DNA from: Elusimicrobiales bacterium
GTDB lineage: Bacteria; Elusimicrobiota; Elusimicrobia; Elusimicrobiales; UBA9959
NCBI GenBank assembly: GCA_031082205.1
Contig: JAVHLJ010000025.1
Span: 1 to 36,020 of the forward strand
Length of the DNA: 36,020 nt
Direction: 5' to 3'
Shown: piece after piece, positions 1-7,751 of the stretch
Layout: every line of letters begins with the position of its first letter
Numbering within the stretch: the first letter of the stretch is position 1
Made by a program: the position numbers and the translations under genes
The notes under the pieces: generated by a model
Told to the model about the DNA's origin: nothing
What the model saw: the letters and a program-made list of their open reading frames with translations, nothing else
Database searches by the model: none

Positions 1-302
1 GGCTCATCCAGGCGTTAGGGATCAGGCACGTTGGTGAGCGGGCCGCACGGCTGCTGGCCGAGCGTTTCGGCTCGCTGGCCGGCCTGATGGCGGCCGGCCG
101 GGAGGAACTGGAGGCGGTGCCCGAAATCGGGCCGAAGATTAGTGACAGCGTGTTGAGCTTTTTTGCCCGGGACTCCAACCGCCGGGTGGTGGCTAAGCTG
201 GTGCAGGCCGGCGTGAATACGGTGGCCGACAGGCCGCGGCCGCCGCCGGCAGCGCCGCGCCCGGGAGGGCGGGCCCGGACTGCCCCGGACCCTGGACGGT
301 GA
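1..302 (+). CDS. ligA: NAD+-dependent DNA ligase LigA, C-terminal part, BRCT domain missing (partial at the window's left edge)
   Basis: The reading frame is open from base 3 and ends with TGA at 300-302. The visible about 99 residues contain the tandem helix-hairpin-helix region of LigA, the nick-sealing ligase of replication and repair: ALGIRHVGERAARLLAERFG, then AVPEIGPKISDSV, then NRRVVAKLVQAGVNTV. In ordinary LigA the next segment is a short linker and a BRCT domain of about 80 residues. Here the frame continues only as a Pro/Arg-rich tail of about 26 residues and stops. No BRCT-like sequence is visible in the other two forward frames. The last 110 bases overlap the end of the convergent Hint/Tim44 gene. 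This may be a real truncation, a deletion, or an assembly join near base 225-250. The family assignment is firm; integrity is uncertain. Confidence 0.8.
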   Translation, partial: LIQALGIRHVGERAARLLAERFGSLAGLMAAGREELEAVPEIGPKISDSVLSFFARDSNRRVVAKLVQAGVNTVADRPRPPPAAPRPGGRARTAPDPGR

Positions 303-1485
303 TCTCCGCGGCCTGTGCCGGGTCCAGGTTCTCCGCCCTGCTTTCCCTTTCCAGCGCGCGCGACTCGCCGGCCTGGTCTATGCCTCCCAGCACCCACTTG
401 GAGTTGAGCCAATGGAAGGTCCAGAATTCCTGGAACGTTCCCGGTCCGGTATCCCCGTGCAGGCGGCGTCCGGTCGCCTCGTCGACATAGTGGTCCTTCG
501 CGCTGGCCGTGATGAGCGCGGTGAAGCGCCGGCGCCCGGCGTCCGCCGCCCAGAAGGCGTGAACTATCCGTATGGACAGGACCGCCAGGCCTTCCAGCAC
601 GTTTATCTCGCGGCGCCGCCGCATGTCCTCTATCTGCGCCGTGTGCTTCGCGTAGATGTGCGGCAGTATGAAACCCCTGACCCCGGAATAATCCCTCGCC
701 TGCCAGGCCGTCTGGACGGAGGCGAATATCCCGCGCGCTGTCTCCCTCAGCGCCGCCGGGTCCGCTCCCGGGTCGGCCCGCGAGGCAGCCTTGAGCGCCG
801 CTAAGGCGCCGGCCTCGGCGCGCGCCGCCGCTTCCTCCGGCACGGAGGCCCGTCGCGGCCCGGACGTCCCTCCGCCCCGGACTTTCCCAATGGCCTTGGA
901 GACGCCTACGAAAACGAGCAGCACCGCGTAGACGATGATCTCCCCGCCCGAAGACCTCCTGCCGTAGCGGCGGCTGCGGTAGCTCCTGCCGCCCCCGAAG
1001 CCGCCCTTGTTGTGGACCACGAAACCGCCCGCCACGAAGGTGTGGGGCGCCGCCGTGCCGAGATTGTATACCGCGCCGGAGCCGGCCGCCGCCGTCGAGA
1101 CCAGGGGAGTCCATGAGAGCGAGCCGCCGTCCAGGCGGGCCAGCTCTTCTCCGGGCCGCAGGGACCCGGCTTCGGCGAAGCCGGTCCTGGTAAGGAAAGG
1201 ATGCTCCGGGGTCGTGGTTACGCCCCCGGCCGCTGTGTCCAGGCGCAGAAAAGAATTCTCGGCCCCGTGGACCCGCGCGACCTCGGAGGCGAGGACGGCT
1301 CCGCCGTAGACGGACAGGACCTTGTCGCCGGGGCGAAGTTCTTCCACCGGAACGGGGCCGTCGGGGGTCATGACGGGCGTACCGGCCGGAAAACAGCCGC
1401 CCCCGCCGCCGCCCCCGCCGGCCCTGGCCCAGGCCGAAGGGGGCAGGCAGAGCAGGAGCGCCGCGGTCAAAAGGGTTTTTTTCAT
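193..1485 (-). CDS. Secreted Tim44-like protein interrupted by a Hint (bacterial intein-like) domain
   Basis: A 430-residue protein. Residues 1-20 form a signal peptide ending in AWA. A run of eight Gly (23-30) leads straight into a Hint domain: Cys31 in CFPAGTPV (block A), TTPEHPFL with Thr92 and His95 (block B), and a C-terminal block with His148 and VVHN (His158-Asn159). No endonuclease insert is present; the domain is about 129 residues. The residue after Asn159 is Lys, not Cys/Ser/Thr, as in bacterial intein-like rather than classical inteins. The following GGFGGGRSYRSRR continues the Gly-rich linker. A membrane segment lies at about 181-200, then a Tim44/NTF2-like domain ending around FQEFWTFHWLNSKWVLGG. 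The Pro/Ala-rich end overlaps ligA by 110 bp and may not be the native terminus. It follows the DUF350 gene by 19 bp, without a clear SD, so coupled translation is likely. The biological role is unknown. Confidence 0.75.
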   Translation of the reverse strand: MKKTLLTAALLLCLPPSAWARAGGGGGGGGCFPAGTPVMTPDGPVPVEELRPGDKVLSVYGGAVLASEVARVHGAENSFLRLDTAAGGVTTTPEHPFLTRTGFAEAGSLRPGEELARLDGGSLSWTPLVSTAAAGSGAVYNLGTAAPHTFVAGGFVVHNKGGFGGGRSYRSRRYGRRSSGGEIIVYAVLLVFVGVSKAIGKVRGGGTSGPRRASVPEEAAARAEAGALAALKAASRADPGADPAALRETARGIFASVQTAWQARDYSGVRGFILPHIYAKHTAQIEDMRRRREINVLEGLAVLSIRIVHAFWAADAGRRRFTALITASAKDHYVDEATGRRLHGDTGPGTFQEFWTFHWLNSKWVLGGIDQAGESRALERESRAENLDPAQAAEITVQGPGQSGPALPGAALPAAAAACRPPYSRRPAPA

Positions 1486-1504
1486 GGGGGCGGAAGGCGA
1501 AGGA

Positions 1505-1774
1505 TCAGAGGAGGCCGGCTATAAGTCCGCCCAGCACCGCCGCGCCTATGATGACGCTCAGGCCTATGATGCCGGCCGATACCACGCGGCCGAAATACTC
1601 CGCGGCGGCCATGTTGCCGCGCGCTATCTCGCGCCCCTCGTCCATCCCGGGCGTGAGTTTGTCGAACACGGCCGGCAGCCTGCCTGCGAAGAACACGAAA
1701 AGCAGGGTTCCGAGGGCTCCTCCCAGTCCGGCGAAGGCCAGGGCCCAGGTTATGTCAACAAGGTTCTGCGGCAT
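1505..1774 (-). CDS. DUF350-family small membrane protein
   Basis: An 89-residue protein with two hydrophobic segments (about 8-30 and 63-89). Between them is the DUF350 hallmark: LTPG followed by a charged stretch and then RGNMAAAEYFGRVVSAGIIG. Family members usually carry two copies of this two-helix unit; this protein has one, so it probably acts as an oligomer. The start is supported by GGAGGA a few bases upstream on the minus strand. It is the first gene of a two-gene unit with the Hint/Tim44-like protein. Both products are membrane or envelope proteins, so a joint role at the inner membrane is plausible, but no biochemical function is established for the family that I can name. Confidence 0.7.
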   Translation of the reverse strand: MPQNLVDITWALAFAGLGGALGTLLFVFFAGRLPAVFDKLTPGMDEGREIARGNMAAAEYFGRVVSAGIIGLSVIIGAAVLGGLIAGLL

Positions 1775-1850
1775 TTTTCCTCCATCTATCCGATACCCGG
1801 AAGTCTATATATTTTTAAACGCCTATTCCACTTCCCGGCGGACAAAATGC

Positions 1851-1993
1851 TAAAATAGAGACACGCGGCGCCCTTCCCGGGCCCGCGATGGAGTCCTCTG
1901 ACAGCGGTCCGCCTCCGGCCGACCTCAAAATTCCATCGGAGAGACTTTCGCCTGGGCGGGGCTTCGTAGCCCCGTCCCCGAGCGGTACCGTTT
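1851..1993 (+). promoter_or_regulatory. Leader of the ABC-F gene: extended -10 candidate and start-proximal hairpin
   Basis: An extended -10, TGC followed by TAAAAT, lies at 1848-1856; no good -35 is visible. About 130 nt of leader follow. Just before the ABC-F start is a hairpin, CGGGGC-ttcgta-GCCCCG, around 1957-1974. No clear Shine-Dalgarno precedes the ATG at 1994. An out-of-frame ATG at 1888 opens a reading frame that runs across the true start. Leader-based attenuation is known for some ABC-F genes; applying it here is speculation. Confidence 0.35.
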
Positions 1994-3805
1994 ATGATCA
2001 CGCTGCGCAATGTTTCCAAATCCTTCGGCGGCCAGTCCCTTTTCGAGGACGCCTCTCTCCAGATAAACGACGGGGAGCGCTTCGCTCTTGTCGGCCCCAA
2101 CGGGGCCGGCAAGTCCACGCTTTTCAGGATGATGCTGGGACAGGAGGAGGCCGACGAGGGGGAACTGCAGTTCAAGCGCGGGACCGTCGTGGGCTACCTG
2201 CCGCAGGAGAACGCGCCGGTCTCGGAACGCACCGTTCTCGAGGAGACGCTTGCCGAACTCGACGACTTCGACGGCCGCAAGGAGGCCGAGGCCAAGGCCG
2301 TGCTGATGGGGCTGGGCTTCAAGGTCTCCGACTTCACGCGCAAGGTCAACACGCTCAGCGGCGGCTGGGCCATGCGGGTGGCCATGGCCCGGCTGCTGGT
2401 AAAGAAGCCGGACCTGCTGCTCCTCGACGAGCCCACCAACCACCTGGACCTCGACTCCCTCATCTGGCTGCAGGACTACCTTGCCTGGTACCCGGGCGCC
2501 GTGTTCATAATCTCGCATGACCGCGCTTTCATAGACTTCCTCTGCACCGCCATCGTTTCCCTGCAGGACAAGAAACTCAGGGTTTATCACGGCGACTACG
2601 CCAACTTCCTGGCCCAGCGCGAGGCCGAGAAGGAGAAGCTCGTGTCGCAGTGGAAGCAGCAGCAGCTGGAGATAGCGGACATGGAGGACTTCATCGCGCG
2701 CAACCGCGCCCGCGTCTCCACGGCCTCCCGCGTGCAGAGCATGATAAAGCGCCTGGAGAAGCTGGAGCGCATAGAGCTGCCGCCGGAGACCAAGACGGTG
2801 AAGATACGCTTCCCGCAGCCGTCGCGCACCGGCACCAAGGTGCTGGAGCTTAAAAATATCTCCAAGACCTACCAGGTCCCCGGCCACGACCCCATAAAGG
2901 TCTACGAGAATTTCAATTTCGAGCTGACGCGCGGACAGAAGCTGGCCTTCGTCGGCCACAACGGCGCCGGCAAGAGCACGCTGCTAAAGATGCTGGCCGG
3001 CGTGATAGAGCCGGATTCGGGCGAGCGGGTCCTGGGACTCAACGCCAAGACCGGCTATTTCTCCCAGCACCGCACCGGCATACTCGAGCCGCGCCGCACC
3101 GTCCTGCAGGAGGCTCTGGACAACGACAGGATGAACCCGGAGCTTATGGTGCGCACCGTGCTGGGAACCTTCCTTTTCCCGGGCGACAATGTCTTCAAGA
3201 AAGTGTCCGTCCTCAGCGGCGGAGAGAAGAGCCGGCTCATGCTGGTAAAGCTGCTGCTGGACCCGCCGAACGTCCTGCTCCTCGACGAGCCCACGACCCA
3301 CCTGGACATCCCCAGCGTCGAGGCGCTGATAGCCGCCCTCAAGGAGTACGAGGGCACGGTCTGCTTCATCAGCCACGACCTGTATTTCGTGAACCAGCTG
3401 GCCGACGCCGTGGTGCACGTGGAGAACGGCAAGGCCACGGTGTACCCCGGCAACTACGATTATTTCCACAGCCGCCAGGAGCAGATGAAGGCCGAGGCGG
3501 AAGCCGAGGCCGCCGCGAAGGCGAAGAAAGCCGCCGCCGCGCCGGAGCCCCAGGCCGACCCCCGCGACGAGGAGCGCCGGCAGAAGCGGGAGCGCGAGCA
3601 GGAGGATCGGCGCCGGGCGAGACTGGCCGAGGAGATAGCCGCGGCAAAAAAGAAGGTGGAAGAGCTGGCCGCGCGGCTTTCCGAACCGGCCGTGCACGCC
3701 GATTACGACCTGGTCAGGTCCATAGGCGAAGAGATAAGGGTTTTGGAGTCCGAGGCCGCAGCCAAGGAGAGCGAGCTCTCCGGCGGCCCGGAGGCAGGAC
3801 GGTGA
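1994..3805 (+). CDS. ABC-F family ATPase (ribosome-associated, Uup/YheS/EttA type)
   Basis: A 603-residue soluble protein with two ABC ATPase domains and no membrane segments, the layout of ABC-F translation factors that act in the ribosomal E site. Domain 1 has Walker A GPNGAGKST (34-42), signature LSGGW and Walker B LLLLDEPTNHLD. A charged helical linker (about residues 215-275) corresponds to the P-site tRNA interaction motif. Domain 2 has GHNGAGKST, LSGGEKSR and LLLDEPTTHLD, with Thr in place of the usual Asn. The last 110 residues are a Lys/Glu/Ala-rich coiled coil, as in Uup and YheS. The stop overlaps a GTG of the bipA reading frame, so the two genes are probably cotranscribed; both act on the ribosome. 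The exact subfamily cannot be settled by eye. An antibiotic-resistance role is possible but not indicated. Confidence 0.92.
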   Translation: MITLRNVSKSFGGQSLFEDASLQINDGERFALVGPNGAGKSTLFRMMLGQEEADEGELQFKRGTVVGYLPQENAPVSERTVLEETLAELDDFDGRKEAEAKAVLMGLGFKVSDFTRKVNTLSGGWAMRVAMARLLVKKPDLLLLDEPTNHLDLDSLIWLQDYLAWYPGAVFIISHDRAFIDFLCTAIVSLQDKKLRVYHGDYANFLAQREAEKEKLVSQWKQQQLEIADMEDFIARNRARVSTASRVQSMIKRLEKLERIELPPETKTVKIRFPQPSRTGTKVLELKNISKTYQVPGHDPIKVYENFNFELTRGQKLAFVGHNGAGKSTLLKMLAGVIEPDSGERVLGLNAKTGYFSQHRTGILEPRRTVLQEALDNDRMNPELMVRTVLGTFLFPGDNVFKKVSVLSGGEKSRLMLVKLLLDPPNVLLLDEPTTHLDIPSVEALIAALKEYEGTVCFISHDLYFVNQLADAVVHVENGKATVYPGNYDYFHSRQEQMKAEAEAEAAAKAKKAAAAPEPQADPRDEERRQKREREQEDRRRARLAEEIAAAKKKVEELAARLSEPAVHADYDLVRSIGEEIRVLESEAAAKESELSGGPEAGR

Positions 3806-3876
3806 CGCCGGAAGAGGGGACGCCATGTCTAATGGCGTCCCCGGCCGCGTCCGCCCCGCGAGGGGACAAGGAACGA

Positions 3877-5712
3877 ATGCAACAGGAAACCACAGCGCGC
3901 AGGGCCGACCTGCGTAACATAGCCATCATAGCCCACGTCGACCACGGCAAGACGACCCTGGTGGACGCCATGCTCAAGCAGACCGGGGCCTTCACCGACA
4001 AGAGCGGCGAAGAGGCCATCTGCATAATGGATTCCAACGACCTCGAGCGCGAGCGGGGCATAACCATACTTTCCAAGAACACCTCGGTACGCCGGGGGGA
4101 TACGACGATCCACATAGTCGACACCCCCGGCCACGCCGACTTCGGCAGCGAAGTGGAGCGCGTGCTTCGCATGGTGGACGGCGTGCTGCTTCTGGTGGAC
4201 GCCCTCGACGGGCCCATGCCCCAGACCCGCTTCGTCCTCAAGAAATCGCTGGCCCTCGGCCTGAGGCCGATAGTGGTCATCAACAAGGTGGACCGCCCCA
4301 ACTGCGATCCCCACGCCGCTCTGGACAAGGTCTTCGCGCTGTTCATGGAGCTGGGCGCCACCGACGCGCAGCTGGATTTCCCGGTCGTTTACGCCGTGGG
4401 CCGGGACGGCTGGGCTTCGCCCGACTATCATAAGCCGGCCAGGGACCTCTCCTTCCTCTTCGAGACCATAATGAAGCACGTGCCCGGGCCGCTGGACCTG
4501 GACTCGGAGCCCCTGCGGGTGCTGGTCACCATGCTGGACTACAGCTCCTACACCGGCCGGATAGGCGTGGGGCGCATAGTCCAGGGCGTCATCGCCTCCG
4601 GGCAGCAGGTAGCCGTCGGCTCTCCTTCCTCCCAGCCCGCGACACGGAAGGTCATGCAGCTCATGGGCTACCGCGGCCTGGACCGCGTGAACATAAAGAC
4701 CGCCCGCTCCGGCGATATCGTCGCCATAGCCGGCCTGGAGGGGGTGGAGGTGGGCGATACGGTCTCCTCCGTCGATTCTCCCGGCGTGCTGCCGGGACTC
4801 GAGATAGAGCAGCCCACTCTCTCGATGGAGTTCTTCGCCAACGACGGCCCGTTCTCCGGCCGCGAGGGGAAATTCGTCACGATAACCCAGATACGCGACC
4901 GCCTCTACCGCGAACAGGAGACCAACGTCGGCCTCAAGGTCGAGGAGATACCCGGCCAGGCCGGCTTCAAGGTCTCGGGCCGCGGCGAACTGCACCTCTC
5001 CATACTGATAGAGACGATGCGCCGCGAGGGCTACGAACTTTGCGTCTCGAAAATGGCCGTCATCACGAAGGAGGAGAACGGCGTGGTCATGGAACCGGTG
5101 GAGTACCTGATCCTGGACGCTCCCGCCGAGTTCCAGGGCGCCGTCATGACCGGCCTGGGCGCGCGCGGAGCGCAGATGAAGAACATGGTCACGGGCGACG
5201 ACGGCCGTGTGCGCTTCGAGTACGTCATCTCCTCCCGGGCGCTGATCGGATTCAAGTCGGAGTTCATGACCTTCACAAAGGGCTCCGGCCTGATGCATCA
5301 CAGCTTCCACGGCTTCCTGCCGGAGGGCAACTTCAGCCGGCCGCCGCGCAACGGGGTTTTCGTGGCCAAGGAGTCGGGCCAGTCGGCCGGCTACGCCCTG
5401 AACGGACTGCAGGACCACGGCGTCATGTTCGTGGGGCCCGGCGAGGACGTCTACGCGGGCCAGGTGGTCGGCGAACATTGCCGCGGAAACGACCTGGTGA
5501 CCAATCCGTGCAAGGAGAAGAAACAGACCAACATGCGCTCTTCGACCGCGGACGCCTCGATCATACTCACTCCCCCGCTCAGGATGAGCCTGGAGCAGGC
5601 CATAGAGTACGTCGAGGAGGACGAGTTCGTGGAGGTCACGCCGAAGAGCCTGCGCCTGCGCAAGAAGATACTCGACCATTCCATGCGAAAAAGGAGCGAG
5701 AAGGACGAGTGA
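3877..5712 (+). CDS. typA: Ribosome-associated translational GTPase BipA/TypA
   Basis: A 611-residue translational GTPase close to the usual BipA length. G motifs are all visible: AHVDHGKTT (19-27), [14 protein letters not shown] and NKVDRP. The EF-G-like domains III and V follow, and the C-terminal BipA-specific domain contains [15 protein letters not shown] and [12 protein letters not shown]. BipA aids 50S assembly and growth under stress, including cold. I chose the ATG at 3877, preceded by AGGGGACAAGGAACG, which gives the standard N-terminus. The frame also extends upstream to a GTG at 3802 that overlaps the ABC-F stop, but those 25 residues are not family-like. It is coupled downstream by a GTGA overlap to a small exported protein. 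Confidence 0.96.
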   Translation: MQQETTARRADLRNIAIIAHVDHGKTTLVDAMLKQTGAFTDKSGEEAICIMDSNDLERERGITILSKNTSVRRGDTTIHIVDTPGHADFGSEVERVLRMVDGVLLLVDALDGPMPQTRFVLKKSLALGLRPIVVINKVDRPNCDPHAALDKVFALFMELGATDAQLDFPVVYAVGRDGWASPDYHKPARDLSFLFETIMKHVPGPLDLDSEPLRVLVTMLDYSSYTGRIGVGRIVQGVIASGQQVAVGSPSSQPATRKVMQLMGYRGLDRVNIKTARSGDIVAIAGLEGVEVGDTVSSVDSPGVLPGLEIEQPTLSMEFFANDGPFSGREGKFVTITQIRDRLYREQETNVGLKVEEIPGQAGFKVSGRGELHLSILIETMRREGYELCVSKMAVITKEENGVVMEPVEYLILDAPAEFQGAVMTGLGARGAQMKNMVTGDDGRVRFEYVISSRALIGFKSEFMTFTKGSGLMHHSFHGFLPEGNFSRPPRNGVFVAKESGQSAGYALNGLQDHGVMFVGPGEDVYAGQVVGEHCRGNDLVTNPCKEKKQTNMRSSTADASIILTPPLRMSLEQAIEYVEEDEFVEVTPKSLRLRKKILDHSMRKRSEKDE

Positions 5713-6266
5713 GGCAGATCTTCGCCGCTATCCTTCTCTCCCTGGCGGCGGCCGCCCCGAGGCCCGCGGCCGATCCCGCCGACGGCTACGCCGGCCTCTG
5801 GGCCGGGGAGGCCCGTCTGGATTCGGGCCAGTCTTACGAGGTGTCGGTATCCATCCGCAAGGCTTCGCACGGGTTTTCCGCTTCCTATAACGCCTCGCCC
5901 AAGGGCGGGCGGCCGGGCGGCCGCGTGAGCGGCACGGCCGAGGCGGCCAAAAAGCCGGAGGGCACTTACAGGATAAGGCTGAGGCTGGACGCTTTCAGGA
6001 ATTTTAACATGCCGGCCGCGGCTTTCGTGGACGAAGGCGGGAAGCTTACGATAGAGTCCGTGCTTTTCAGAGGTTTCGGCAACCTCAACGCCAGGAAGGA
6101 CCAGATACGCTTCATGTACGATTCGCGGATGGGCTCGGGCAGCGGGGTGCTGACGAAGAAGGTCCCCAAAAAGCCGGGCGTCGCCAGGAAGAAGAAAGAG
6201 GTCTCCTCTCCTCCGGCTCCCTCGGGTCCGGTCGATTTCGAAGTGTCCCCGGTCAGGCCCGACTGA
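5709..6266 (+). CDS. Exported protein of unknown function
   Basis: A 185-residue protein starting at a GTG that overlaps the bipA stop (GTGA), with AAGGA just upstream. The first about 20 residues ([20 protein letters not shown]) look like a signal peptide. The mature part starts with YAGLWAGEARLDSGQSYEVSVSIRK split over two beta-rich segments and contains further alternating polar/hydrophobic strands, suggesting a small beta-barrel or lipocalin-like fold. It ends in a Lys/Pro-rich tail. I do not recognise the family. It converges on, and overlaps by 14 bp, the BrkB-like gene. Cotranscription with bipA is likely, but a functional link is not evident. Confidence 0.7.
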   Translation: MRQIFAAILLSLAAAAPRPAADPADGYAGLWAGEARLDSGQSYEVSVSIRKASHGFSASYNASPKGGRPGGRVSGTAEAAKKPEGTYRIRLRLDAFRNFNMPAAAFVDEGGKLTIESVLFRGFGNLNARKDQIRFMYDSRMGSGSGVLTKKVPKKPGVARKKKEVSSPPAPSGPVDFEVSPVRPD

Positions 6267-7101
6267 CACCGCCCGCCGGCCTTTTGGCCGCCCCGGCCGG
6301 GCACAGGCAGGCGCAGTAGATCACGACGCAGGCCGAGATATAGACCCACAGCAGCAGCGCCATTATGCCGCCCAGCACTCCGTAGACGCTGCGGCCGGCG
6401 GCGTACCCCGTGTAAACGGAGAAAAGCCATTCGGTGGCCCGCAGTACGGCCGTAGCCGCCAGGGCCGGGCCCCATACGTCGCGGAACCTTTTCTTCCCGG
6501 CCGGCGCGAACTTGTAGAAAAGGGCCAGCCCCGCGAAGATGACCGCCCAGGGCAGGAAGACGAAGAACAGGTTGTACAGGGCGCCGGGAAGTATCCCCAG
6601 GTCCAGCCCCCAGGCTTTCGCCAGGTTCGCCGCGGCCCCGGCGGCCAGGCCGGCCAGCACCAGCGCCGATATCAGGAAAAAAAGCAGCAGTCCCTTCAGG
6701 TTGTCCCTCAGCCAGCCCGTCCTGCCGTCGCCGCATGCCAGGTTTATGGCCTCCGCCATCGCGGAGAATGCCCTGGAGGACATCCAGAACAGCAGCAGGA
6801 GCGAGACCGCCCCGACCCCGGCCCTGGCCTCGGCCAGGCCGGTTATGGTGTCGGCTACCCAGCGCCGGAGCTGCGGTCCCAGCGAGGCGAAAGTCTCCGC
6901 GTAGCCTATGACCTTCGCCACGGCCAGGTCATAGTCCAGGAACATCGAAGCCCCGGCGACCAGCAGCACGATGCCCGGAAAGAGGGAGAAGAAGGCGTGA
7001 AAGGCCACCGCGGCCCCGCGCTGGGAACCGTCTATCCTTATGAACGTATCCATGGCCCCGCGCAGGGCGCGCCAGATTTTGATGGCGGGATTCTCGCGCA
7101 T
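6253..7101 (-). CDS. YihY/BrkB family integral membrane protein
   Basis: A 282-residue inner-membrane protein with about six transmembrane helices. It has the family hallmarks: RGAAVAFHAFFSLFPGIVLL near the N-terminus (helix 1) and GVLGGIMALLLWVYISACVVIYCA near the C-terminus, split here by function as penultimate and last helix. The family was once called ribonuclease BN in error; its transport role is still unclear. The start ATG at 7101 lies just behind a promoter-like TAATAT/TATACT region and lacks a Shine-Dalgarno sequence. The gene is divergent from the cytosine deaminase, with 59 bp between them, and its last 14 bp overlap the convergent exported-protein gene. Confidence 0.88.
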   Translation of the reverse strand: MRENPAIKIWRALRGAMDTFIRIDGSQRGAAVAFHAFFSLFPGIVLLVAGASMFLDYDLAVAKVIGYAETFASLGPQLRRWVADTITGLAEARAGVGAVSLLLLFWMSSRAFSAMAEAINLACGDGRTGWLRDNLKGLLLFFLISALVLAGLAAGAAANLAKAWGLDLGILPGALYNLFFVFLPWAVIFAGLALFYKFAPAGKKRFRDVWGPALAATAVLRATEWLFSVYTGYAAGRSVYGVLGGIMALLLWVYISACVVIYCACLCPAGAAKRPAGGVSRA

Positions 7102-7160
7102 ACAGTATAGATATTATCAAAAGCGGGCCCCCCGGTCCCCAATTTTGGTATATTTTGATC
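7102..7160. promoter_or_regulatory. Compact divergent promoter between the brkB-like gene and the cytosine deaminase
   Basis: On the plus strand, TGG+TATATT (extended -10) ends at 7154, six bases before the ATG at 7161. On the minus strand, TGA+TAATAT ends nine bases before the ATG at 7101. Neither start has a Shine-Dalgarno sequence. Transcription starting about seven bases after each -10 would give leaderless or nearly leaderless mRNAs. Confidence 0.5.
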
Positions 7161-7604
7161 ATGAATGACGATCTCAGGTTCATGCGCGAGGCTATAAAAG
7201 AGGCCCGGAAAGGCCTGGCGGAGGGGGGGATCCCGATCGGTTCGGTATTGGTCAAAGGGGGGCGTATAATAGGAAGAGGCCATAACCGCCGTGTCCAGAA
7301 GAAATCGGCCATACTGCACGCGGAGATGGACTGCCTTGAGAACGCGGGCCGCCTCAAGGCCGCCGATTACCGCCGCTGCACCATCTATTCCACCCTGTCC
7401 CCCTGCCACATGTGTACCGGGGCCATACTGCTCTACGGCATCCCCAGGGTCGTGATAGGGGAGAACCGCACTTTCAGGGGGCCCGAGGCGTATTCCCGCC
7501 GCCGTCTTAAGCTGGTGAACCTGGACCTGGCCGAATGCCGGGAGCTCATGGAGGGGTTCATAAAAGCCAGCCCGCAGCTCTGGTATGAGGATATAGGGAA
7601 ATAA
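7161..7604 (+). CDS. Cytosine deaminase of the fungal Fcy1 type (zinc-dependent CDA fold)
   Basis: A 147-residue zinc deaminase. The metal and catalytic residues are His53-Ala-Glu55 (HAEMD) and Cys82-His-Met-Cys85 in TLSPCHMCTGAI. The match to yeast cytosine deaminase Fcy1 goes beyond the generic fold: GGIPIG, GRGHNRR, LENAGRL, YGIPRVVIGEN and the C-terminal WYEDIG all have direct Fcy1 counterparts from memory. Bacterial CodA belongs to a different, amidohydrolase superfamily. The likely reaction is cytosine to uracil, a salvage step; other bases or pterins remain possible. The track-like upstream TTG at 7155 is only two codons earlier; I prefer the ATG at 7161, which sits at the predicted transcription start. 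Confidence 0.85.
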   Translation: MNDDLRFMREAIKEARKGLAEGGIPIGSVLVKGGRIIGRGHNRRVQKKSAILHAEMDCLENAGRLKAADYRRCTIYSTLSPCHMCTGAILLYGIPRVVIGENRTFRGPEAYSRRRLKLVNLDLAECRELMEGFIKASPQLWYEDIGK

Positions 7605-7632
7605 ACCATGTTCAAGGCGCGGGATAATATGG

Positions 7633-7751
7633 TATTATATCCGTGTACCCAGAACTCAGTCTATTGCGGTCCGACCCGGCAATACTGCGGTGTAGAAGAT
7701 AGCAGAGAGTGAGTTTGCGGACAGAGAGAGTATTGTCAGGAGGATAGCATA
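7633..7751 (+). promoter_or_regulatory. Promoter and about 107-nt structured leader of the RRM protein gene
   Basis: An extended -10, TGG+TATTAT, lies at 7630-7638, predicting a start near 7645. The leader can form a stem between AGTCTATTGC (7658-7667) and GCAATACT (7679-7686). The same GCAATACT can instead pair with AGTATTG (7729-7735), directly before the CAGGAGGA ribosome binding site (7737-7744). Mutually exclusive pairings next to the ribosome binding site suggest post-transcriptional control, as in cold-inducible leaders. This is inference from base pairing only. Confidence 0.4.

Noticed and set aside
993-1395. A full intein with homing endonuclease
   Set aside because: The Hint domain is only about 129 residues with no room for an endonuclease, and the +1 residue is Lys.
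1888-2520. An upstream ATG and 210-codon frame overlapping the ABC-F start
   Set aside because: The protein is low-complexity and Arg/Pro/Gly-rich, out of frame with the strong ABC-F coding sequence. A regulatory uORF is possible but not supported beyond position.
3802-3876. An upstream GTG start for bipA that overlaps the ABC-F stop
   Set aside because: The extra 25 residues do not resemble the family N-terminus, and the ATG at 3877 has purine-rich sequence at normal spacing.
3829-5679. A 616-codon open frame antisense to bipA, and similarly long antisense frames opposite the TolC-like gene, the ABC permeases and the serine hydrolase
   Set aside because: They are complementary-frame shadows of well-recognised genes in GC-rich DNA, lack recognisable domains and have no matching promoters or ribosome binding sites.
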